Source of the DNA: Balanoglossus misakiensis
Taxonomy: Eukaryota > Hemichordata
NCBI GenBank assembly: GCA_040954595.2
Contig: CM082594.2
Location: 8,928,001-8,992,000 of the forward strand
Length of the DNA stretch: 64,000 nt
Direction: 5' to 3'
Shown here: positions 1-16,700 of the stretch, one piece after another
Position numbering within the stretch: position 1 is the stretch's first letter
Layout: every line of letters starts with the position of its first letter
Made by a program: the position numbers and the translations under genes
The notes under the pieces: model-generated
The model's database searches: none
Seen by the model: only the letters and a program-made list of their open reading frames with translations
Told to the model about the DNA's origin: nothing

Positions 1-5990
<5,990 letters not shown>

Positions 5991-8754
5991 CGATGTTTGA
6001 CGTGACTTAACATATGATAAGAGAAAAATAGTTTTGTTTATGGAAAATCACAACGCTTTAACCTTCTAACGACATTTTTTTCGCGTGGCCACCCAGTGAA
6101 AATCTGTGATTGGCTAGATCTCCGCTTTCTATGGTAACTGTAGCAACATTTGCGTAGATGACAGTAAATACATGTGCAGGCTTATATTGATAAATTAGAG
6201 CATTATGGCGTGTATGATGACTGTGACAAGTGTCTGTAATTCTTACACCTTCATACAGAAAGTTAGTTTCATGAATAAAAGTCAGCCAAAGCATGGGACG
6301 AAGCGTCATCGAAGTTGTTCGCGAGACTTTTGTATTACAAAAAAAACTATTATACCGAGGTCTTACCGCTCGTCTTTCGTATTGGTTGTATGTTCGCCTT
6401 AGGACTGGTCTATTTGACATGACTGGTCTTTTCGACATGAGCTTGAGAAAGCCCCCATTGGAGCGATCGGCCATGTTGTCACCGCTTGTTTGAACACCGT
6501 AATCGAGCTTCGTTTCGATACAACTTTGAAATGTCATTCACAAACACTTGTGACGAAATAGAATAAATGGCAGAGTTAGGCCCACTACTATAAACACTAA
6601 TAAATCTAACAAACTTCATTGAACACGCGTGTGTGTCGTTGATTGGCCTGGTCATACTCATGGCTTTTGGCCAATAACGGACTGTTGACATCACCGAAAC
6701 TGGCACTGAGAAATTGGGTTGATATATTGACTAAGCATTTCATAAAAGTCTCAAATAACAGTGGCCAGTTGGAGATCTTGCCTGACCTTGAAGAAGAATG
6801 ACCGCGCAGCGACACTCAGTGGCATTCAGACGCGACGCTTTCTTATTTAAAATGTACATTGAACTCACCTGTATACAGTTACACGCGTTTAGTGAGACTT
6901 GTGAATACAACTCAGACACTGATGGAACAGCGCAGCTCCTACAAGAGTATAGTGAAAGGTCATTTGGTTACAACCAGTTGAGGTCACACAATGCAAAGTG
7001 AAAGAGGTGTGGTGGCGACAGGGTAGTTTCTGCGCTTTCTGGTTGAGTCCAGCTAAACGATAAAATGTAAAAGAAGACAACCATGCTGTAAGGCTTGGAA
7101 CACAATTTCTATCGTACAATATTTGACGCGAACTGCAATTAGGCAAAAATCTCAAAAAGCCAAGTTAGATATATTTGTGTATAGGACTAAGAAAATAACA
7201 TGTTAAATTTTTTTAAAAGCATTAGTGTCGATTCTATGCATATGGAACACTTTCAACCAGCTTAATAGACCACAGGTATTAGCTTGCTCTAATTGGGGGC
7301 AAATTTCCGACGTTTGTCCAACAATGACAGTCAGAATGACGGTATCAATTACTTGAAGTAACTTAGAGACCGTGCACTTTTACATATTGACGCTTCTTGG
7401 TCCATACATAATGTATATTGGACGTTTTGTGAATGTGCACTGACATTTGAACCACAGAAAGTTGTGGTCAACATGGGTCTTCGGATTGGCTTAAGCAAGA
7501 GAGAAAGAAAATAATCTTCGGCCTAAAAGCATGATCTGTGTACGATATGAGCGGTCGTCTGGGGCATCTAAGTTCGCTCATTGTGTCTTTTCGTCATGTT
7601 TACAGTAATTCCATGTGGTTTGCTTTGAATAGCCTAAGTGCGATCGATTTTGCACGATGTCGAACACAACAGTAAATTTGCATATGAATAACACCTGCTG
7701 TAATGCCTCACTGTCTGGCAGTAATCGCCACCAACCGGTTCACAACTTGTTTCTTCTTAAACATAGGTAAGTACATGTCCTTCATAACGCTACATTTGCC
7801 ATTCGGATTTTTTTCTTTGCATGCATTGACTGTTTTCAAACGACACGTAATGGTTGAAACACGCTGGAATGTATTTTAATCACTCGGATAAGTTAGAAGT
7901 TTTCGTATTGTGTCGGGTGGGGATGGATGGGTGGGTTGTTGATCTGTTGTCAGGCGGAGGCATACTCGCCCGAGGTTAAATATAACAGCTTTATTCTGAA
8001 CCCACACTTAGTTTTATTTTACTACAGCGCCATTCTGTATTCGTAGCCCTATAGTATACTTTTTCTGAAAAACAGACAAAGTGTGAAATTCCTTCCATAG
8101 ACAGAACATCTTTCCTGTTGATCTAATCCATCATATGGGCATAACATTATTAATGACATTCGTGATTTTTAACAACCCTTTTCACGCTAGGTTTCAATAG
8201 AGGACACATAGTTTGTGATAAAATGTACAGGTCTCATTTTTGGTAAAATTAGAAAATACGAGCTGTTTTTGACCGTCGTACGCGTGTGCAAACCGTTACC
8301 AACCAAAATATACAGTACACACATTTAATAATTGAGCGCGATTAATTATATATCGGCAAAGTGCAAATAATCGATGTTTGTTATACACGACCGAACTCCA
8401 AATTGAGATTTAAATATATTTTCATAATGAATGGACATCTCTCTGCAACAACACTGACATGACTTAACCCAATGCAGGTCATGAAGACTTTTAAGTGAAA
8501 AGGTATGTCTGTTGAGGTTGAATGAACGAAGTAAAAGGCGATCGGGTTACTAGGCTTGGAGTTTGAGATGCTTTCTTATTGTACGCCGTGCGGTAAGACG
8601 AGTAGAAAAATGTAGCTCAGTGTGAATTTTCGATACATAAAGCCCTTTTCTGAGAGTCAGACGCACTATCATAAAGATACGGTTTCCTTTGACCCAAGGG
8701 GATTCTGATAACATGTTATGTGCAACTTTCAACACGTTTTCTTTGCGCTTGCAG
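5991..8754. other. Intergenic region between divergent TRPM and ARM-TIR-SAM genes
   Basis: About 2.8 kb with no coding region I can support on either strand. Short open frames here have no recognisable motif and lack paired splice sites that extend them. The two neighbours are transcribed away from each other, so promoters of both and at least one untranslated exon of the plus-strand gene should lie here. No clear TATA box, CpG-rich tract or transposon end stood out. Confidence 0.6.
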
Positions 8755-8798
8755 TCGTGTATTCTGGTTTCACGAAGGGCTGAATCAGGTACAGCACC
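8755..8798 (+). other. 5' untranslated part of second exon, ARM-TIR-SAM gene
   Basis: A pyrimidine-rich tract followed by an AG at 8753-8754 looks like a splice acceptor just before the initiator codon. The ATG at 8799 sits in a good animal start context (GCACCATGG). This implies at least one upstream non-coding exon, which I cannot place. Confidence 0.45.
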
Positions 8799-11700
8799 AT
8801 GGATAGAGAAGAATGTTCACTTTTCTCGCCTGAAAACCTTCAAGAACACCGACGGCGACAGGCAGAACACCCGGAGATCGACCTGATCGTCATGCGCGAA
8901 AAGTTTATCAAAGCCAAGGATATCATAGACTCGGCCAGCGCTGACCCAACCTCCAGGAAGTCTGTCATGGGCGTCCGGGATATTATAGATCGTGAAAATC
9001 TTACCTCGCCTTGGATCAAGTTCGACAGTACGGAACAGCGGCGATTGGTGTGCGATCAGATGGCTTATGATGGCGTCACTGAAGCCCTGTGCAGGTATTC
9101 CTCGTGTCTCCTAGCAACCGGTCCCGTCGAAAGGAGCCCCGAAATCTTGGGCGTCTACGTGAAGAGCATGCAGGCGATATGGACCCCAAGCGACAATAGC
9201 CCCCTCATGTGCCAGTGCTGTCGGCAGTCGGGATTTCTAGAGAAGATTCTAGAAGAATTGAAAGCGGATAAATATCTACGGCAAAGTCAAGAACCTGGAC
9301 TGACGGTAAACGATTTTTTTCAGAAGTTCTCTAACTTTGATTTAACGAGAACCAACCAACAGTCTGCATCGTCTACATTTCAATCAATGACTTCATTGAT
9401 TTTTTTACCTGTATTTCTTTCCAGAACCAATACACAACATTAAAATTGTACCTTGGGATAGTCTACAACTGCGCAAAAGCCGGAGTTCGTCGCAGTTTCT
9501 TTACCGACAGGGGCATTGAGAAGACCATCTTACCCTACACCAAGTCAAGAAGTGAACTATTGGTGGCGCTGTCGCACATGATCGTCGCCCATGTCGTGGA
9601 TCTGACTGACCCCGTGACGGAGGGGACGGACACACCCGAGGGTGTTACGGCAACCATAACATTCCTGATGAAAGTTTTGAACAAGGCAGTTTCGCTACTG
9701 AGAGCAACCTTTGGCGAAATCATCGCAGACGGTACAAAGTTCACCGTTGAGGTATGGTAGTCACTATTGGCCTATTGGCCTATCTATATGCTTAACACAT
9801 GGAAAGAAATAATCACCCCATAGATGGAATATGCACCATATATTATCAATACAGACTGTATCAGAGTGATTGTTTTATATTAAACGCCTCTACAGCTTTC
9901 ACTTAGACGAAAACTTGTTCCCTTAATTGTTGACCGAGTTTGAAAAGTCGTAGAAAAGTACCTGAAACGCGTCGTTTTGTATTCTTAAGTTTTTAGGTAC
10001 AAACTTGACGTTTCGTGTAATTTCATTGCAGGAAGTTGTCCATTCTCTCATGGCACTATCGAGAAGAAGTCAGAACAAGGCGAAAATCGTCGATGCAGGC
10101 GCTTTGCCTGTGATGGTACAGCTGATGAAGAGGGGAGACGAGGGCGAACGATATTACGCTGTGATGACACTTTTCCATCTGGCATTTGAGGAAGCCAATA
10201 TTCCCAAAATCAAACAGCAACCGGATTTAATTAAATCACTTTTGATTTTAGTATCTGATGAGAGTAGCAGAGTTAGCCAAAGCGCCAGTGGAGCTATATA
10301 CACCCTCCAAAGAAATGGGGGTAAGATTTGACGTGCATGTTTTGCCTTCGTTTATTGTTGGTCTTTTGGCTTTCTGGTTTGTATCATAAACATGATAGAG
10401 TTGATATTATCTTTTGAAGGTCCCAAGCCTGTTGAGAACGGGAAGATTCGGACAGCTTCATCAACGTTGAGATCAACATCCGGGCACATCGCAATTAGCT
10501 GTCCAGCGGAATACAAGAAACTGATGGGGAGGTTGAGAAGTTCCCTTCAAAGGAAAGGTTACAATGTGTGGATGGACGAGCTGGAGAATGGAAGTTGCCG
10601 GACACAGGTCGAGTCTATGGAAAGGGCAATAAGGGAGTCTTCCGTGGTTCTGGTATGCGCGTGCCAGGCTTACGAAGCCAGTCCAACATGTCGCCTAGGT
10701 AACACATCCTCTTATTGCAGAGGGGAGGGAGAGGGGCTCACCGAATACATGGTTTATCTGTAGCCAAGTACTTGCATGGGAAGAGGTTTTTGATTCGAAA
10801 TCGGTTTATCACCAGTGAATAGTGCAGCGTCGGGTTCAATAACCGACATTATGTTTCCAATATAAGACGTTGTGGGCTTACCTGTACAACCAGCTTCGTA
10901 TCCAGAGAAATGGCCTGGTTCCTCGGTCCACCCATGAAATAGTGGCGCCTTCAAGATACGTTCAGTTTCCCACACAACCGTGTCCATGAGAGTTTCAGTC
11001 ATATCGAAATCGCGCAGAGCAACCCTTCAACGACGTGCCTTGCTTCAGGTTCTCTCGAATAAAATGAGGCAAGCATGCTCCGAATGGAAATGATTAGCAT
11101 ATGTTCACTATTTACAAACCAACCAATCAGAAAGAGTTGCTAAAATTCAAATTAACAAGGTGCTTAGATACGTCATCGTTTATTATAATTATGCGTTTAA
11201 TCTACGTCAAGTTATCCCTTTATTTGCAGAAGCTGAGTTGGCACACAAACTTGATAAACGGATAATTCCTCTGAAAGTGGAGAGATACGAGCCGATTGAT
11301 TGGGTTTCTGTGATAATTAGTATGAAGTTGTATGTCGATTTTACCACAGTCCCGTTCAAGGACTGTGTGGGGAAGATTGTCCAGGTGATCGGCAACCAGG
11401 GTATAGGTGACTGTGACGTCACAGGGAAAGAGGGGCTGACCAAAGAGAGGAAGGTACCCTCCTCCCGATATCATCCGGCAAAATTTTGGAACGATGACGC
11501 GCTGAAGAAATGGATGAGAGAAAATAATTTGGCAATGTAAGTTTGATGGACACTAGCTCTCTTTGCTCTATAATAACGAAAGTTTCGTTATCTAAAACAT
11601 ATCTACTGGTCATCTAATTATGAAAAATATTGTATCATATTCCTTTTTATTTGCAGATCATATCCCAACTTCACGGGAAAAACTTTGGTGTTTTTGATGA

Positions 11701-11941
11701 ACCTTCGACTTGAGGTATGTACCAATCTACAGAGAAATATTCTTTTGCCTTATCTTAGCCATGTCAACTTTCTGGATCGACAGAGTTTACCCTGAAGGCT
11801 ATTTTTTTCTCTCTCTTATAGGCCACTGAATTCTTTTACAACTATGTCTACAAAGAGTTGGGCATCACCGATTTGGATGCACTGCGAAAACTCAGCGATG
11901 CCTTGCACAAGCTTGAAGACTTATCTCAGTCACATGGATGA
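8799..11941 (+). CDS. Armadillo-like / TIR / SAM-like protein
   Basis: Seven exons: 8799-9305, 9425-9751, 10032-10320, 10420-10698, 11230-11536, 11657-11714, 11822-11941. All have GT-AG borders; the sum is exactly 629 codons including TGA, giving a 628-residue cytosolic protein with no signal peptide. Residues 1-375 are helical; residues about 280-375 look like armadillo repeats (AGALPVMVQLMKRGDEGERY, SQSASGAIYTLQRNGG). A TIR domain begins near residue 397 (HIAISCPAEYKKLMGRLRSS) and continues through SSVVLVCACQAYEASPTCRL and EAELAHKLDKRIIPLKVERY. The C terminus (FWNDDALKKWM to LGITDLDALRKLSDALHKL) resembles a SAM domain. TIR domains act in innate signalling or cleave NAD+. Glu468 lies where the catalytic glutamate of SARM1-type TIRs is expected; its codon is split between exons 4 and 5. 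The domains match SARM1 (ARM-SAM-SAM-TIR) but in a different order, so it is a related class and not an orthologue. Confidence 0.88.
10754..11002 (-). other. Protein-like open frame nested antisense in intron 4 of the TIR gene
   Basis: An 82-codon frame starts with Met at 11002 and ends at a stop at 10754. Its sequence looks coding (WETERILKAPLFHGWTEEPG, SGYEAGCTGKPTTSYIGN) but I do not recognise the family. A consensus donor, CAG followed by GTAAGC, occurs inside it near 10880, and a weaker one near 10770. It could be an exon of an antisense gene, a processed remnant, or chance. No adjoining exon was found. Confidence 0.3.
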
Positions 11942-12092
11942 GTAGCTTACGAAGAAACAAAAACAGCATAAATATTCGGAATCACATAATGCAATCAGTA
12001 ATAGACTTTTTTCAGTGTCTTGTGCATGATATCTTGTGGGCATGTGACTGTTAATGCATTTGCACAAACCACACCAATGGGGTTAAATATCC

Positions 12093-12098
12093 TTTATT
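12093..12098 (-). terminator. Candidate poly(A) signal, mucin gene
   Basis: TTTATT on the plus strand is AATAAA on the minus strand, about 610 bp downstream of the mucin stop codon. If used, the mucin 3' UTR overlaps that of the TIR gene. Confidence 0.35.
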
Positions 12099-12338
12099 TC
12101 AAATTCATGTATAATAATGATTGTCACCAATTATAAAAATGGAATACATTTGGCACTTCCAAAATATTTTGAATACAATATACACTGTATAGATACTGAT
12201 AACATAATTAGCGTCGTGTTTACATGCCTTGCTTTTTGTGTAGGCACCAGATCACAAGCCTCTGCCTCTTTAAGAAGAAAGCGACACTTTTGTATAATTT
12301 AAATATTATAATAAGTCAATATATGTGATGCTTTGTAT

Positions 12339-12344
12339 AATAAA
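12339..12344 (+). terminator. Candidate poly(A) signal, TIR gene
   Basis: Canonical AATAAA about 400 bp after the TIR-gene stop codon, in AT-rich sequence. A second AATAAA lies at 12457-12462. Which one is used cannot be told from sequence. Confidence 0.45.
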
Positions 12345-12703
12345 ACACTATATGGTAACATTAATGTTTTTGTATTTTTTAAATTTTAGATATCGCTATT
12401 TACATGTCATACATCATTATTAAAATTGATAATGTTTTTTGTCATTTTCATAAAACAATAAAGTTCCAAACCCACATAAAACCTACTGGCTTTCACTACT
12501 GCAATATTTGCTTGGCAAATTGTGTGGATCTGGACGGAACAAATTCACTGATGCCCCCCCACCACAACACTGGGCTGTGGATAAGATTGATATAATATGG
12601 CATTTGATCAGCCAGTAGAGGGGCTGTGAGATCTGAGTCTATCCTACATAGCCTGTGCACAATACACTGAACAGGCAAGTGCAGGAGATGTCGTCCATCA
12701 TGT

Positions 12704-13730
12704 TTAGAAATACTCGTGGTCAAGAAGACCTGGCTGACTCAAGTTATCAGGACTTCTGTTCATTTCATCGCCTCTCCAATTCCTTCTGGTTTGAAATCTT
12801 GACGAGTCACTCGACCGTGTTATACGCGTAGAGCCTCCACTGTAGTCGGAACTTGAAGACTGTGAATATTAAAGAAAGGGGATGTTTAAATTTGCAATAC
12901 CAATTTATCTCTTGGTTCTTTCTGATATTGTCATCCAATGATGCTTCACCCAAATGAAAATGATAGACCCAAGAGAATTTGATTGGCCCACTGAGGTTTC
13001 GGTTAATTCCCACAGACACACATATTCTAGGATCTCACCTCTTGTCCAGTAACGATAAATGGTCGAATAAAGTCAGCTCTTTCTAGGCGGCTTAAAGGAT
13101 TCTCTGTGGCACCATAGCTGTCGAACTGCGGGATCCGCGCTCTCATACGCTCCTGAAAATAAGAAGAAGGATATAAGAGTAAAATTCCTAAGATCAGGGT
13201 GCATTCGATGATTGTGATTTGAACGATCAGTTTTGAAATGGTGGGGGTAAACAAAACAAGTTAGCATGATCATGATTACAACTGTCTGCCGTTGCTCTTT
13301 TTGCAAATTAATTTGATGTGAAGAATTCTTCTTAGATTCTAAAGTAAGCAAACTACCCCAGAACTTGTAATCACCTGCATTAGAGATGCATTCTGTATGA
13401 TTCTGAAGAATCCCTTCCTTCGACTGCTCTCTGGTCTTGGTTCTGCCTCTGGTTCGGAGCTGGTAGTACTGCCCTGCCAAGGATCGGACGAAAAGAATCT
13501 ATCGTCCACAGGAAGGGATCTTTCACGCGGCCATTGGCCGTAATCGCCACCAGCAGTCGCTCCACGATTGCGATACATCAACGGTTGACGCAATCGTCGT
13601 CGTTGCCGCTGTCGTTTTCTGGTTTTCTGCAGGTGAATGCAGTAAAAGACAACTGCAACAGTGACCCCGACCACTAGTATGAAAGCAGTTGTTCCAAGTC
13701 CAATAGCTATTGGACCAAGGATGTCGTCAT
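12704..13730 (-). other. Mucin transmembrane helix and cytoplasmic tail
   Basis: Three exons (13730-13375, 13152-13039, 12859-12704). The first opens with an acidic DDDILG, then a hydrophobic helix ([20 protein letters not shown] and on to FYCIHL), and a strongly basic stop-transfer run ([13 protein letters not shown]). This makes a type I membrane protein with a tail of about 170 residues. The tail is rich in Ser, Arg and Pro, contains [15 protein letters not shown], and ends HEYF before TAA. Several Ser-rich and Tyr-containing stretches could be phosphorylated; no known signalling domain is visible. Confidence 0.85.
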
Positions 13731-16700
13731 CTGGTGGAGAAAATGAAAAACAAGTACATTTAATTTATTACATCACAAAACAGCAATGCTAAGATGGTAC
13801 TACATCATTCAAGCTTACATAGTTGCAGTATCAGTTTGTCGTGTCCATGAGTATCAATGGTAAAAGGGTAATCACTCTGACTCTTTGACATGAGGATCGT
13901 GAATTTTACCTTTTGGGTCGACTTCTCCAACATCAGTGACATTAGTAGGTTCAGTAACGGTTTCCATCACAGTTATGTTGCATCTATTTCCTGAATATTC
14001 TGGTAAACACCTGAAAGAATACAGACACATGTTATTGATTGATTGATGGTTGGAATATGTAGTTGTCAACTGATTGATTGATTGATTGAGTGAGTGAGTT
14101 GGTAGTCATCACCATCTTTACAAATCCCAAATATGCATTGTTCCATGTTCCCCTAATATACTGGTACATGACTCCACATGTGTATATGCTAACAAGCATT
14201 GCATATAGATATGTCATGAATAAATACTTACTGACAGCTTATGTTTACAAGATTTTCTACAACACAAGTACCGCCATTCAAGCAGTAATCCTGAGGGCAA
14301 ATTTCTGAAGGAAATCAAAACGACAAAACACAGAGTTATCGTACAATGTTTGGATATTCATGTCTACTACGGTACTAAGAAAATGACTGATGTAAATGAT
14401 CTAATCAGGAAAAAGTTTAATACTTGGTTGATGCACTATTATCATACTGTGACAAAACAACATCATATGTTCATGAAGGAAATTATTTCACAAACATACC
14501 TTCACATTTTCTGCCTGGTCTATATTCCGATGTATCTTCCAATCCTTCGTTACACTGACACGTAAAACTGCCATTTGTGTTTAAACATGTTGCATTTACG
14601 GCACAATCGTTGGCGTTTACATTTGCACATTCGTTGTAGTCTGGTGGGAACAGAAAATACCAGAGCAAAAAATATTACTGAGACATCACAGTGTGTCTGC
14701 ATGCGAGTCTGTCTGTCAGCACTATCTCCTTGCCTGCCTGTCTGTCTTTCTGTATGTATGTCCGTCTGTCCACTAACTTTGTATCTAGCACTGAAATGAT
14801 TTCAAGACAAAAAATTACCATGAAACGCCACACTTGCAGCTACGATAAGTAACGACACCGAACCAGATGTGATCTTTATCTCCCCAAACTCGTCTTCAAA
14901 TGACAGCATAATCTCTTTCAGTTTATCTGCACCGTAAGTCGATTCCTCAGAGTGATACGTAACCAACTCAACATCCACACTGCCATTTTGGAACTGAAGA
15001 TTGTCAGCGCCGTAGTAGTCGTCTTTGGTGATGGGACTTCTCATGAAAATGTATCTCAGCTAATGAAAAGGAAACAGAAGTAAAGTCCACCAAATCATTG
15101 ACAGTACTGAATTGTTGATACGTCAATTCACATTTTCCTATAAGGTGATGTGGTTTGTAATGAAAATAAATCAAATCTGCTTCAAAATCCAGCCAGGCTT
15201 ACCGTTTCCTTTATTTTATTAGCAAGACTTGAAAACTCAGCACTTGTTGGGTCAGCCATATAATCATTATATTTAGCTCTGACATCATTGACTTCTAGGA
15301 TAATAAATCTGAGCGAAAATGCTCTGGCATCTACAAAACAAGGTTATTATTTAAGAGTATCATCATTATTAATATCTGTCATACATCTATATCTCTTCAA
15401 AATTTTCTGGAAAACTATACGTAATAAAGTTTACACAAATTTTATGCAAATATCACCATAACCAAAAAACTTAAGACCACTATTATAATGAACAACTGTC
15501 AGTCAATTGTAGAGACTTACATGAGCAGGTTCCGTTATTTTGGTTGATTTTGAAATACCCTGGGAGACATTCGCACTGGTAACTTCCATCTGTATTCACA
15601 CACTGTAGTTGTGTACTGTTACATAAATTGGGAGTTTCAGCACATTCGTTGATATCTGAATGAAAAAAGTGGGCAGTTGATTAAATCTTTGCTACATGAA
15701 AACCCAGGCCAGTAGTCTGTTGCTTTACGGATAATATATCCCAGAGTTCAATGGGCCTTTGTGACCAAAGGCTTGTCTGACTAGTGTCCAACTTACTGAG
15801 TACATTGTACTATTATGATTGGCTATATTTGACAAAATTCTTGGTCATGAGATTACATACATGTACAATCAAAGTGTAGGCTTTAAGCTATTCAATCATG
15901 CTGTACCTTGACAAGTGCCTGTGGTACTATCCAGTATCCATCCTTCATTGCAGTCGCACGTGTAATTCCCATCGCTTATAAACACACATGAAGCCCTCTG
16001 ATCGCAGATAAAAGTCTGGTCAAAGCAAGGATTGTTGACTGAAAAAAAGAAAGAAAACTATCTATTTAGCATTTCACGTTCATAGATAGGGCTGTCTTTT
16101 TCATCCCTCTGTTATTTTAAAAACTCTGTGCTATGATTCATGCTATCTGGAAGATTGGTGCGTAATATAATTTTCATTTTAATACCTGGTACTTTGACTT
16201 TGAATGATCCAGGTATGACATAGTCATTTTCATGGATGATATTTCGGTATCTTCCCTTCAATCCATCTTCAAATGCATTCTCAATATCTGTGGCTGTAAC
16301 GTTTGATTCTGGCACTAAGTCAATGAGAAACGTCACCAATACTCTCGAGTCGGCATCACTCATACTGATGACCCGGCTTCCAATGTAATCATCTGATATG
16401 CTGCTGTTTCCGAAGAGATGGTTCAGCTGTGAAAATTGCAAGAGAAAATATCAAGGTGTTATGTATATGTACTCCTGCTATCGTATTTACTAAATGGTAC
16501 TTGTTTCTGGAAATGAATGTGTACATATAACCTGCACTACATGCAATTTAAAGGAAATCTATTTTGCGCAAAGATGTAGAAACAAGAGCTTACATCATTT
16601 TCTGTTATGTCGGCATACGTCTGATATTGCATGGTTCCACTGTAGCTGAGATCGGCCGTGTAAGTCCACACTAATCCACCAGCTCCGATGTATATCACAG

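Larger units (their letters stand above)
11942..12703. other. Convergent intergenic region and 3' UTRs
   Basis: AT-rich stretch of about 760 bp between the stop codons of the plus-strand TIR gene and the minus-strand mucin gene. It contains AATAAA signals on both strands. No coding frame with a recognisable product is present. Confidence 0.6.

Noticed and set aside
6058-6537. 159-codon minus-strand open frame in the intergenic region
   Set aside because: No recognisable motif, low-complexity composition and no splice-linked continuation; treated as chance.
8799-11941. Direct SARM1 orthologue
   Set aside because: The domain order differs (TIR before a single SAM-like region) and the TIR sequence is divergent, so only a general relationship is claimed.
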